A stretch of DNA of 64,000 nt from positions 836,501 through 900,500 of the forward strand of contig JAXIVH010000072.1 of the NCBI GenBank assembly GCA_036785325.1, given 5' to 3'. A model generated the notes under the pieces. It saw only the letters and a program-made list of their open reading frames with translations. It was not told the origin of the DNA and made no database searches. Of this stretch, positions 32,621 to 45,100 are shown in pieces. The position numbers and the translations under genes were made by a program. The stretch comes from Urophycis tenuis (taxonomy: Eukaryota > Chordata > Actinopteri > Gadiformes > Phycidae). How positions within the stretch are numbered: position 1 is the first letter of the stretch; each line of letters starts with the position of its first letter.

Positions 32621-34186
32621 GTTGATTCATGGATCAAACACCTGTTGGGAATTTTGCCGTTCAACTCCTTGTTAGAGAACAGCAAGTTGTTCAAAAAGTA
32701 CTGAAACATTGAACAATTGGACATGTGCATTCAAACTTTTAGAGATGGTCAATTAAGTTAACCTGTAAAGGTTTTAGTGCATTTTAGGTTCATCCTGAAA
32801 CTTCACCTGAAAGCCGAATATCCCGAACTTTTTGTGAGTAGTGTTTACCAACTATGCTGATATCATTGGAAATTAAAAATTGCAATGGACCTTGTTAGGC
32901 TTTCAGGCTTTCAAGAGGTCAGCCTGGAGTCGACAGAGTAGGAAAAGGGTAAGATGTATTACAGTAGTATAAAGATGAATACGCTATAGAAGAGAACCAA
33001 TATAGACAGTGGTGTAAATACTGATAGTCAATGTGGCATTACATTTCATTTACATTAGTAGATGTATGTTGTCAGCATGCAGTGCATTGAGTTGTACTGT
33101 AGTACTGATTGTGTTTGCGGCTGCTATAAGCTTGTGTGATGGAAAATTAACCCAACCGACCCTTTTGTGAACTTACACTTTGGGCATGAGCCTCCCCTAT
33201 GTGATTTGTGTATTGCAATACCCTTTACATTTTTATGCGTGAACACCTGGGTGCGCCCATAATGGTTGCCTTTGCTGAGCTGTTTGGTTCACAGAGGAAC
33301 TAGGGTTTCTGTGGCTGTTCTGAGGCCTTGGGAACAAACAGACAAATATGTCCGACGAGGACAGCAACTTTGATGGGGTGTCTGGATGGATTGTGCGGCC
33401 TTGATCCTTTTGCAACCAGGGGCTTGCCGACCTGTGTGCCACACTTCAGGCAAGGCTGGAAGTTAATCCAAAGTGTACGGCTACACATCAGACGTATGCA
33501 AACTGGAGCACCTTCGGAGAGAATACCAACATGATGATGATGCGGCAAAAAAACATTTCAAGGGTCTGATGCCCATGTCCGGCTGGAGGCCAACTTTTGT
33601 TTCAGACAGCGGCTCATATCAATGATCACATGGATATTGTTATTGTCCATGCAATTAATATTTATTTTTGTTAACCGTTGTTACCCTTATTTGTGATCAC
33701 GGTCAATAAAACTTTGCATAGACATGCTCCTCGCAACTTTTTTTCAACAATTCATGGCACAGACAGACTCGAACTTCAGGCTTCAAAGTTGACAGGGCCG
33801 AAAATGTATTTTCATGTACAACGTGTAATAGACCAGTTTGTCATCTCCCGTGTTGGCTGGATTGTTTGAAATGTATGTGTATTATTTATTGTTTGAAATA
33901 ATACACTGTGGACAGAGTGGATATCCCTCTAAACCAGAGATCGGCAGACGAGCTGATAATGTTTTGAGTTCAACACTGGCGCCCCTAAACGTCAAACACA
34001 AGCAACTACACGTTGCACTGTTTCTCTGGCTCACTACGAGACCAGGTTTGATGTGGTCAACTATGGACGGCCTGTGTGTTACATAACATTTAAACGATCT
34101 GTTTGGTGTCAAATTCACGCTTTCAGAGAATTTGAAAGTGTGTAAAGACCTTTCGGTCTTTATTGGTCATTCTCATTCTTGCTCTC
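32621..34186. other. intergenic region without identified gene
   Basis: Short frames only. The 33400-33640 part reads weakly like coding sequence (LIQSVRLHIRRMQTG) but has no continuous frame or recognised domain. Confidence 0.3.
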
Positions 34187-34190
34187 TGCA

Positions 34191-34697
34191 TTTGACCCCA
34201 TCCTATGGTACATAGGAGCAGTGGGCTGCTGTGTTCATTTGACCCATCCTATGGTACATAGGAGCAGTGGGCTGCTGTGTTCATTTGACCCATCCTATGT
34301 TACATAGGAGCAGTGGGCTGCTGTGTTCATTTGACCCATCCTATGGTACATAGGAGCAGTGGGCTGCTGTGTTCATTTGACCCATCCTATGGTACATAGG
34401 AGCAGTGGGCTGCTGTGTTCATTTGACCCATCCGATGGTACATAGGAGCAGTGGGCTGCTGTGTTCATTTGACCCATCCTATGGTACATAGGAGCTGTGG
34501 GCTGCTGTGTTCATTTGACCCATCCTATGGTACATAGGAGCAGTGGGCTGCTGTGTTCATTTGACCCATCCTATGGTACATAGGAGCAGTGGGCTGCTGT
34601 GTTCATTTGACCCATCCTATGGTACATAGGAGCAGTGGGCTGCTGTGTTCATTTGACCCATCCTATGGTATGTAGGAGCAGTGGGCTGCTATGTTCA
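34191..34697. repeat. 46-bp tandem repeat, about 11 units
   Basis: The unit TTTGACCCATCCTATGGTAC then ATAGGAGCAGTGGGCTGCTG then TGTTCA repeats head to tail with few substitutions. There are no unique spacers, so it is not CRISPR-like. Confidence 0.97.
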
Positions 34698-34699
34698 GC

Positions 34700-35866
34700 A
34701 CCTGGGGAGCAAGTTGGGGGTTTAGTGTCTTTCTCAACTTTGACATGTGGACAGTTGGAGGAGGGGGATTAAGGGGATCGAATTGCCGATATGGTTAGTG
34801 GATGACCCGCTGGTCATGTAGCCTTAAGAACATTTTTAATACCTTATTTTGAAAAATTGTAGAGTAATGCAGCTTGTGGATGTTCCAACCCAACATTTAG
34901 AAATGTCCCAGATGATAAGCTAGGTGTAAACATTACATCAACATCATGAGAACACAAAGCAAATTTTTGGCAACCGGGGTAATATTTAAAATTTTTATTA
35001 ACGAACATAATCTCTGCGGAAGAACAGCAGTTCTTGCGCTCTCTGTACATGCAACTGTAGAAAATAACAATTTAGACTTTTACTGATCTGTTTTAGTCCC
35101 CCCCCACCCTCCCATACCCCTCTGTTCCATATTTTTTTTTTATATTTCTCACATTTCTTTAATGCAGGAAATCAACGACGGCTGGAGGTGGTACTGCAGT
35201 CTGGTACAGCACCAACAATAGCATGAACAAAACCTGAACCCCAGGCCCTCCCCTCCCATAGCTGCTCCAACACTATGTACACAATTTAACTACATGGTAC
35301 GAATAAAAAAAGGTACATTATTACATCATCACCATCACCTGTAGTGAGCGCGCATCCCCGACATTCTACACAAGTTTTACACCAGTACAAAGAGGAGGGG
35401 CCCCTATTTACAGAGCTATGTACACAAAGTCTCACAAAGCCTCACCAGGAGAGAAATATACACTTTGGAGAGACCCACTTCAAACTCAAAGAAACACATA
35501 CCACAGGTGTCAGAAAATAAAGATAATAAATAGGTTATTTCTCATCATTTTTTTTTAAGAGTTTCTTCTCCATGCGGTTTTACACAAGTAATTTTCCATT
35601 CTCAAAATAACAAAAAAAATTAAGAACAAAGAACAAACACCTAGAATTGTTTTAGAATAAAAAGAAACCAAAAGGAAACTAGAAATAAATGAAAAATAAA
35701 TGAAATCATGATTCTACCAGAAAAACCCAATTACGTTTATTTACATATAAAAAACAACTCTAAACAAGCAAAAACAAATCAAAATAAAACTTGAGGAGAA
35801 TGTGAGGAGAGTCGAGGTAACGTGTTGTAGACCAAGTTGGGGTCCGTCTAGTTTCTGGAAACCACA

Positions 35867-35898
<32 letters not shown>

Positions 35899-36974
35899 TT
35901 TATATATATGATCTAGTTTCGGGAAACCCCTTATGGGGTTCTACTGTGCAACCGGAAGGGTCAAGACTTGAGGGGTTTCTGACTGCCAAGGTACCAAATA
36001 TTAACAATGTGGACACTTGAGTTATTCAAGATGAATGTTGTCAAGTTATTGCTGTGCGTGGGGTTGGGGTGAGGGATGCGTGTTGTCGGTCAGGGGGTCT
36101 CCTCTCGCTAAGAGGTCACCATTTCAAGGCTTAAAATAACGAGCCAATCAGACGCGTGAACTGAGCAAGGGGGCGGTCAGCAATCTTAGCGGAACATTTT
36201 GTAAACAGCGTAAGTGCGCTGGGGGTGCTGGCACCGGGCTTAGTAACGGCATCCCTTCAGCTGGACGCTCTCGACAGGACTGTAATACACCAAACTAAAC
36301 TAATGACAACCCACAGAACGGATACTTTCAACACTACAATATCAGCTACAAACAAAACACTAAGCTAAATAAAAGCACAACACGGGAATTATGGAAAAAA
36401 ATGTTTTGAATAAAAATAAAAATACCCTACTCGCCCATAGGAAAGATAAAACTAGACAAAGCCAATGGAAATAAGGAAAAAATGGCAGGGCCTTAAAGCT
36501 CCGCTGTTCAGGTAGAACGATTAAGAAGCAGGTATGTCATTATTTGGTTCATGTTAGGAACACTTGAGTGTCGAGCTGAATACAAAAATAGAAGAAATAC
36601 CACCAAACTACTGAGTGTTTGAGAACTGGATATTAATCACTGAATCCCCCAACAACACAAGCCTCACACTTTGCAGGTGGAATTTTTAACTTGCTTAAAA
36701 TGATGACAGCAATTACAAGCCACACGCCTGCTGACTCTTAAAACTCTTACTGAAAACTATAGCTCAATACGACTCAATCAAATTCAACATTTAATTAAAA
36801 CATGTTTTTTTTTAAATAGAGTCTGATGAAGATATAATGGAATTGGCGCCACCATGTGGGTGAGAGTTGTAATGCAGTGTAGGGGTTAAAACACTGCACA
36901 CAGAGCAGGAAGATGGAAAACAATGTTGCAGAGGCATGGAGCCAACAGTGAAGTACTGGGAAAAAGGGGAGAAA

Positions 36975-37009
<35 letters not shown>

Positions 37010-37023
37010 TTCAGTCAACAACA

Positions 37024-37065
<42 letters not shown>

Positions 37066-37340
37066 AAAGAAAAAGAAAAAAAAAAGAAAATTAACAAAAA
37101 TGTAAATCAAATGAATTTAGTTAAATTCTCTGCAAATAAAAAGAAATGTGAAACCAATGAAACACAAAGAAAACATGTCTCTCTTTGCCAGGGCATATCT
37201 TTACAGGACTCAATCTGGTTTTACTGCAAAAAGGCATTTTCTTGGTTTTTAATTCTTCAGATAGAACTGTGTAGTAAAGCAACAACAAGGACAATAGCTC
37301 TGGACACCCCTCCCCCCCTCTATTGGCCTCCTGCTACATC
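34700..37340. other. region downstream of ankrd11, possibly distal 3' UTR
   Basis: AT-rich on minus, with TGTACATA/TGTAAATA Pumilio-like words (35260-35420, 35740), a (CA)n at 35872-35898, and candidate poly(A) signals at 34994, 35156 and 35736. No protein-coding frame of note. Confidence 0.35.
36979..37063. repeat. poly(T)27 ... poly(A)34 inverted homopolymers
   Basis: T run 36979-37005 and A run 37030-37063 separated by 24 bases; able to form a long A:T hairpin in either strand. Confidence 0.95.
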
Positions 37341-37346
37341 TACCAG

Positions 37347-37348
<2 letters not shown>

Positions 37349-37397
<49 letters not shown>

Positions 37398-37511
37398 GGA
37401 GGCCTGGTTGTGTGTGTGTGTGTGTGTGTGTAGGGAGGCCTGGTTGTGTGTGTGTGTGTGTGTGTGTGTGTAGGGAGGCCTGGTTGTGTGTGTGTGTGTA
37501 GGGAGGCCTGG

Positions 37512-37547
<36 letters not shown>

Positions 37548-37698
37548 GGAGGCCTGGTTGTGTGTGTGTGTGTGTGTGTAGGGAGGCCTGGTTGTGTGTG
37601 TGTGTGTGTGTGTGTAGGGAGGCCTGGTTGTGTGTGTGTGTGTGTGTGTGTGTAGGGAGGCCTGGTTGTGTGTGTGTGTGTGTGTAGGGAGGCCTGGT

Positions 37699-37729
<31 letters not shown>

Positions 37730-37856
37730 GGAGGCCTGGTTGTGTGTGTGTGTGTGTGTGTGTGTGTAGGGAGGCCTGGTTGTGTGTGTGTGTGTGTGTG
37801 TGTAGGGAGGCCTGGTTGTGTGTGTGTGTGTGTGTGTGTAGGGAGGCCTGGTTGTG
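37349..37856. repeat. compound (TG)n / TAGGGAGGCCTGGT minisatellite
   Basis: About 13 copies of GTAGGGAGGCCTGGT regularly spaced within (TG)n. It produces long CA/His-Thr open frames on minus that are not genes. It lies immediately distal to the likely ankrd11 3' UTR. Confidence 0.97.
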
Positions 37857-37919
37857 TAGAGGCCATAGGAGTGTGTAAATCCTGACACGATGCGTTTGGC
37901 CCACAGGAATGAAGGGCAA

Positions 37920-38431
37920 AGTGCTGCCTAAAAGTCAACTGTACATACAAAGATTATTTTTTAGGTCATTTTCTTTTATCTTTACACTTAACTGAGTGAT
38001 GTTACAGTACGTATACGTTATTTACAACTGTGCAGTAATGTGTGGCAAAATAAATTATCTAGAAGGCAGCAAGAATACATTGGTTTCAACAAATATAAAA
38101 ACTGTACAGAATTTACCCAATACAACTTTTTTTCTGGTTTCTTTTTTTTTCCATTAAACTAATATTGGCTCTGTAGTGTTTCAAGACACTTCCTCAGAAA
38201 CAATGAAATGCCCAAGTAAAGAAATAGACAACAAAACAAACATTTCTCTCTCTAGATCACCTTGTTACACCCGCTCTTCTGCCCATCCAGGGGTGGAGTG
38301 CACTTTGCAGTCTGTGGCCTTCGACGTGTGTCTGTGTGTGTGTCTGTGTGTCTGGTCCTCCACTCTCAGTCTGCAGATCACAGCTCAGGATGGGCTGAAG
38401 GCCCCTGTACAGCACACTTGCTGTGGGGCCG

Positions 38432-38464
<33 letters not shown>

Positions 38465-38946
38465 CTCTCCTAAAGGCTGCTGGGAGAGCTAAGCTCCTCC
38501 CTCCCAACCATAGGAGAGTGGCTTTAGCCTCCTGCAGCAGCAGAGACCATTGAAATAAAAGGAGAGGGGGAAGGGAACATGTCGTCACTGCAAGCTGTCC
38601 AGGGCTCCTCCCACTCTCACAGTAAAGCCTTAAAAGGTGGAAGATCAAAGTGCAACACTTCGGGTTTCTCTCCACTAGGGTTTAAAAGTGGCTCTGCCTC
38701 TCCCCTCACCGTGGGGAGTAGAGGGGACATGTGTTCGTCTTTACTTGGGTTTCTCCGTAGAATACGTCATTGTTTCTCCCTTTCTAAACCCTTCTCATGG
38801 AAACACGCTAGCCCTTTCTGAAGTTCTGCTGTGAAGTCTCTCTGAAGAGGAGGTCGGCTGCGGTGAGGGCGTGTCCGTCCGGGCCTGGGGTGTGTGTCCG
38901 TCTGGCGTGGGGGCGTGTCCCCGTCCTGGGGGTGTGTCCACCGGGA
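37920..38946 (-). other. ankrd11: ankrd11 3' UTR, proximal part (end not located)
   Basis: It follows the stop codon directly with no obvious intron. The 37930-38230 part is AT-rich, with TGTAAATA/TTTTTATATTTG-like elements of the kind found in long vertebrate 3' UTRs. A (GT)n tract lies at 38433-38462. No convincing AATAAA was seen on the minus strand here, so the transcript may continue left. Candidate signals farther down are AATAAA at 35736-35741, ATTAAA at about 35156-35161 and AATAAA at 34994-34999. Confidence 0.55.
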
Positions 38947-39132
38947 TCATGCGGGCAGCAGGACGAAGTCGTCGTTGACATCAACCATGGGCACGTAGAA
39001 GGAGGGCACTTCGTTGACACACAGGGACTTGTGGGCCGCGGGGTCCAGCTCCTGCACCTTCAGCTGCCACTCCATGCGCTGGACCGCGTTGAGGGCCGCA
39101 GCCTCATGCTGCTGCCGCATTAACAGGCACGT
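38947..39132 (-). CDS. ankrd11: ankrd11 last coding exon and stop
   Basis: 186 bp including TGA at 38947-38949. It encodes TCLLMRQQHEAAALNAVQRM, EWQLKVQELDPAAHK, SLCVNEVPSFYVPMVDVN and DDFVLLPA, the expected terminus of ANKRD11. Acceptor GCCCCACAG. Confidence 0.96.
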   Translation of the reverse strand, partial: TCLLMRQQHEAAALNAVQRMEWQLKVQELDPAAHKSLCVNEVPSFYVPMVDVNDDFVLLPA

Positions 39133-42100
39133 CTGTGGGGCAGAGGGAGTGCAATTAGTGAGTGACTGTAAAAATAGGGTGTCATAGAATTATAATTTAA
39201 AGGGGAATCAACGTGCTTGGCTATTTTCTAACAGGAAAGCAACTCGAAAAGAGCAACATCAAAAACAGAGTTGAGTTGAATCTTTAAGCACATGTATGAA
39301 GCAGCCCCCTAAGTGGGCGTGATGATACCCCTTTAAAAACAAATGGTTCTAGTTTGTTTTAGGATTAGTTGTTCAATCAAAGCACTTTGACAAAAAAGTG
39401 ATGGCCATCATGATTTCCAATTGGGTTCCCTTTGTGCCAGGCATCGTCATTGGCCAGTGGTCACAGTGACATCAACTGGCACCAGGGGAGCCAATCAGAA
39501 GGAGTAAACAGGAAGTGATGTTTGTGGAATGGAGATGTACCTTCATGCGGTCGTACTTGTCGTCAACATCCTGGATCCAGGAGATGAACTGGCGAGCGTT
39601 AAAGCGGTCCCTCACTGACTTGTTCTCATCGCCCTGTCAGAGACAGACTACAGTCAGACATTGGGAATTTCTACTGTTGTCTGTAGTACGTATTAGTTAT
39701 GCAAGATTAACCAATACAGTTAATCAATAGTAATGGATGAAGACAAACAATATAGATTTTGTCTTGAATTTCAATCATAAATCTTTAATCTACTATGCCT
39801 AGAGCAGTTCAGTTATCATTGTCTGTGTATGACCATGTTTGAGTGTGTTTCTATGTGTATGACTGAAGTCAAGCTCAATGCTTGACAATGTGCGTATCCG
39901 TTCATGTCATTAGCATTCAATTTGACAGAAGACATAGGCTGCTTTTAGTTTTATATACTAATATAATATACTGTAATTAACATAATACATTAAGTTCACA
40001 AACAGTGAGCAGTCTGTCTGATTACCAATGTTATTACCAAATACATATGAATGAGGCATTCAGCATATAGCACAAATGCAGTATCATTCAATTAAGCAAA
40101 AACGCGAAAACGCAATGAATTTGACATATTATGATGATGATTCATACATAAAATAATCTTCAATAGTTTCAAAATGCTGCCAAACTTAAGAAGTTTTTTT
40201 TTCCTGGTATTGAGTATCCTTTAGAATATTGGTCCAGAATGTGTTCTACTTGGAAATTAAAATAATTGGATAGATAATGCAACTGGTATTACACAAAGTG
40301 GTTTTCAAACATATAATAATGACATTTATTGATAGCAAATGTATTCATAGCAAAGGAAATCATTTAAAGGTATTGGGAAGTTGCAATTGATGGGTGAGAG
40401 AACATACTTCAATATATGATGGAGAGACCATGACTACGTTGGAGCTCATTCGAGTGGTACGTTCCAACAGTAGCGGCAATGGACAGCCGAAAGTGGTCAT
40501 AATGTGGTTATTTACACTTTTCTAAACTGGATGCAGACAATGCTCACTGAAATAATTGTAAAGCAAAGCTGAATAGGAAAACATCTGGCCTGAGTAAACA
40601 CCTGGTCAAACAGAACATACAACTACAAGTCAAGGACTGTACTGTGTTTATACTGAGTCTGAAAAAGTTAAACCCTTTGAATTACGAAACTAAGGAATTT
40701 TCAGTTAAATAATGAGCTAGTGAGATACGTTTCGTCAGACAACTGGGCTTCTTCACGGTCTTGGTTGATGTCAGCGTAGCATTTTTTGGTTTACCCGAAA
40801 CCTGAAATATGGTCAGCCCATCCCACTCCCGCCCTGGTGTGACAGTCTGAGCCCCAGAGCTGACATCCTTCACCCTGCGCACAAGACATCGTTACCCCGC
40901 TGGAGCCACGCTGCCACCACCACTAGGTTTAGAAGGATATCACTTCCGCTTCCTCCGAGACACACTCAGCATTCTCAGGCTATGGTGATGTGGTGTGTAA
41001 AATGTTCTATATATATATAACAATGTTGAAACTTAGAAGTTTTCAGTAGTCTCATTTTTTTTAGTTATTTGGGTTATTATTACCATTGGGTACCAAATTC
41101 CAAGAACCAGTTAAAATGTGAACCACACACACACACACACACCTGTGTGTATATTAGGGGTGGAACGGTTCACAAAATCCACGGTTCGGTTCACGGTTTT
41201 GTGGTCACAGTTTTCGGTTGGGTTCGCTATTTTTGATTGTCATGTTGATTGACTTTTGTCAGCAACTTTCTTACCGCCGTCATGGTAGGTCACTCTAAAT
41301 GCAAAGTGGTCCCACACAGCAGACCTAGGCCATCCTGACAATTATTACCCTGTCAATTAAGGACCGACCCAAATATATATATTTTTTCCCTTTTAGTCTG
41401 ACCGATTTGCCGGTTGTAAACTTGCATTAAGACCATCACCATGACCAAAATTGTACTTTTTTTTTACTGGGTTTTTTAAAAATATAGACCTACCTACAGA
41501 CCCTTTTATTTTTTGGTTGTTACTGCAAACAGAAATATTTTTAAGGATGGTGCTCTAAAGTGCTGCTGGCGCATCTTCTAACAAGCTAGCAACTTCTGGC
41601 TCTTTCCCACTCGCCATGACCACACAATTCTCCACAACAACTGACCCAATACTCTATTTCTATCTGCTACACCCGGCTACACTGCTTCGCTTCTTCTTGT
41701 TGTTTACTACTGGTGGTTGGCTTTAGGCGCACTACTATTCTGCAATGTACATGCTTCACCTATGAGAAAAATGAGCATCGCATGAACCGAACGCAACACA
41801 CGCGAATCGAACCGAGACAGTCGAACCTAACGGTTTGGACGGTTTTCATAAACCGTCCCATCCCTAGTGTATATGTATATATACACACACATTTAAGTGT
41901 GTGCCTTTGTGTACCTGGCTCTCGGCAGGCATGTTGTACACCTCCGAGTCTAGCAGCATGGTGCAGGCGCTAAATGGGACCGCCTGATTGGCTATAGTCC
42001 TTGCCGCCCGGCAGTGGACTCTCAACATCTCCTGCTCACAGGACACAATCAGCTTTTCCTGGATGAGAAATATAGAGACACAGGGAGGGAGGGAGGGAAA

Positions 42101-45100
42101 AACAACAATTCTACATTATTGAAGAAGGGCAAAGAAGAGACCAACTCTATAGTTACACAGATGATGAGGCTTGCTTCATTAGTGGGAAGGAAAGGAGAGA
42201 TTCAAGCTTTTATGATTGCTCTGCCCTGAAGTGCAGCAAGGAGGCCCTTGGTTAGATTTTGCAATGCAGCCCTGATCCCTCATGAAAAAGAAGTTAAAAA
42301 CATAGAGCATACTGTGGAGGAAAAGAAGGCGGAAAGAAAGTCTGAAGAAAGAATGAGATGAGGGGAGAAGAGAAAAGAGGAGAGAAAAGGAAAGAGGGAA
42401 GAGAGAGGGGGAGAAGAGGACAAAGAGAAGATAGGAGGAAAAGGAGAGAGAAGAGCATAGAAGAGGAGAAAAAAGAAAGGAGCCAAGGATAGGAGAGAGG
42501 ATGAAGGAGAGGACAGAAGAGAGAGCGAGACTGCTCAGTAGGTGTTTGTTACCCTCTCGATGCTGTGCTGGAGTCTGAGCTTCCCCCTCACTGCCTCCTG
42601 CTGTCTGAAGAGCTCCTTCAGGGGTTCCGACAGAGATGGGGGTGGAGCAATCTGGAGGAGAACCACGGCACAGTCACAGAACTGTAGCCAGGTATCTTTA
42701 GCTAACTCTGTTAGTCTTGCTCAAGGTCCTATTACACTGAATAGCCCTGATCTAGATCTTACAACACTGTAGCCAGGTTGGTAGCCCTGATCAAGGTCCT
42801 CCAGCACAAGTCGCTAGGCAGCTATGACTAAGCCTGCTCTGGCTCCTACAATACTGTTAACCAGTAAACTAGTGATGCTCTAGGTATTACAACACAGTCC
42901 AGTTAGCAAGGTAGCTAGACCTGTTAGCCGTGAGACAACCTGGATGTTACAACACTGTACAGTTACACAGTTAGCTACCCCTACTCTGGATGCTACAGTG
43001 TTGTACAGCTAGCCAGCCCTTCTAGCCTTCTATTGCGAGCTATTTAGGATAATGTAGTGATTACGATGTTTAATGTCTAATAAAATCACCTTTATGAATA
43101 AAAGCTTTTGCTCTATTACTCAACAGTAAACTGAGTTAGTACTGACCACTGGGATGTGCAGCTTGCTCAGGGGCTTGCCGTCCAGCAGGTAGGATCCCGT
43201 GTAGGTGACATACTCAGCGTAGCACTGCGGCGCCTGTGGCGTGATGTAGCACAGGATCTTCCTCTTCTCCTCAATCTTCTTTCGGATCTGCAAATACTCG
43301 AAGTAGGGGTTGGAACGGTCGCTGTGGTATGGTTCGATGTCATCCAGCTTGATGGCATTAACAATCACTGCCAGCGTCTGCTGGATCATCTCCCTTGTTT
43401 GCTGCATGGCTGTGTTAACAAGCTGCACCTGCATCTGCGGCCCTGCCGACCGTGCAAACTTCCTCTTCCTGGGGTGCTGTGTCTGGGAATCTTCATCGTC
43501 TGTCGGCAGGGGCCGCCCTTTTGTAGTTTTGCTGAGCACCACGGGAGCAGACACGTGGGCGGGGGGAACCACGACAACAGTGGTGGTTGGTGGTGTCGGT
43601 GTTATTGTTGTTGTCACCATGGTGACGGATGCCAACGCAGGAGGCATTTCCTTGGTCTTGTCTGAAGCCGGGGTGGATGGGGCAGAGGTGGGTGTAGGTG
43701 TCCTGGCGATGGGGGTCTGGGCAATACTCACCACAGGGTTCATGGCAAGGGCAGCGGTGGTTGTGATTGCGGAGATCAGCACTGTTGGCTGCTGCTGGTG
43801 CTGCAGCAGTGAAGCAGACAACACAGAGGAGGGGTTTTGCTTGCTCTGGTTGGCCAGCATCTGGGCACGGTTACGGGTCATCCGCTGAGGGACCTCCTCC
43901 ACCTTCTTGGGCAGGTCGGTGGACACGGCAGTGAGCGTGACAGTCAGCTTGGACGTGGGCTCCTGGGTGTCTGACAGGTCCACAGTGCTGGAGATGGTCA
44001 CTGCGACAGGCAGAGGGGGCAGTGGGCTGCATGTTGTCATCCCTAGAAGGGGATCCGGCTCTGGCCGCAGTAGCTCCACCTTGGCAACAGGGAGTGGATC
44101 CAATTTGACCTGCAGGGAGTCAGTGAGGGACTGGATGTGCCTGTGGTTGAGGTGCTGCTGTTGGCTGCTGTCCAAATCCACAGAGGAGAACAGCATGGCA
44201 CCACCCAAGTCTTCCGTCGCCTCATAGAAGTTCTTGGGCTCCAGAACACCGCCCTGTGGGTGGTTCAAGGACAGAGGCACGCTGAGTGGGACGCTCTGGA
44301 GCTCAGGCTCCAAGTCCTGCTGGAAGTTTGCATGCGGGGATGGGACGACCAGGTCTTGCACAACAGCCTCCCTCAGCCCAAGAGCTGCTTCTGTGGAGGG
44401 GCATGGAGGCACTGGGAGGTCCACCTCAATCAAGGCCGGCTCCTCTCTGTGGGACATGGTGTGTCGGATGTGTGGGCTTTGCACCGTGGTCTTATGCTCA
44501 GGTAACTCAGTCTCCTCCGTCTTGTCAGGGAGGGGCAGGTCCGGCAGCGAGAATGGACCCAGGTCATCGAGCTCGTCCACAGCAGCTGGGAAGGGATCCA
44601 CCCAGGGTACCACCGGCTCAGGGCTTTCAGCTGGAGCAATATGGCTCTCTGACGGGGTGTTGGTGGTGGTTGTGACGATGGGGGCGGGGGTGGGGGGGAT
44701 GAATCCATGGGAGGGTGGTGGGCTGTTAGACTCGACACAGGATGGCTCAATCTCCATTTGGTGAGTGTCCTCCATGGATGGCTTATTGCACTCTGAGAAG
44801 AAGGCCTCCAGCGTTGAGGAGGAGGAAGTGTTCAAATAGTTTGGTTCCGTGTCTAGGGTGGTGTCTGGCCTCTCAGGAGAGGGGATGTCTGCCACTGCTT
44901 CCTTCTGTTCGTCAAAGTCATTGTCAGGAACGTAGGTCCTGTAGGCAGCGTAAGGCGGTGTGACGGAGGGGTGGCCGGAGATGTGCTGCATCTCATGGTC
45001 GGAGTTGGAGTAGGGGCTGGTGATCTTGGAGACAGCTGCCTCAATCTCCCGGTATGTCCGGTTTGGAGACTTAAGGAGCATCTCGGAGTTCCAGCTCATG

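Noticed and set aside
34191..34697. CRISPR-like direct repeats
   Set aside because: Units abut with no unique spacers, in a vertebrate genome.
37249..37950. Minus-strand frames up to 233 codons of His/Thr repeats
   Set aside because: Products of the (TG)n/AGGCCT minisatellite, open in three frames at once.
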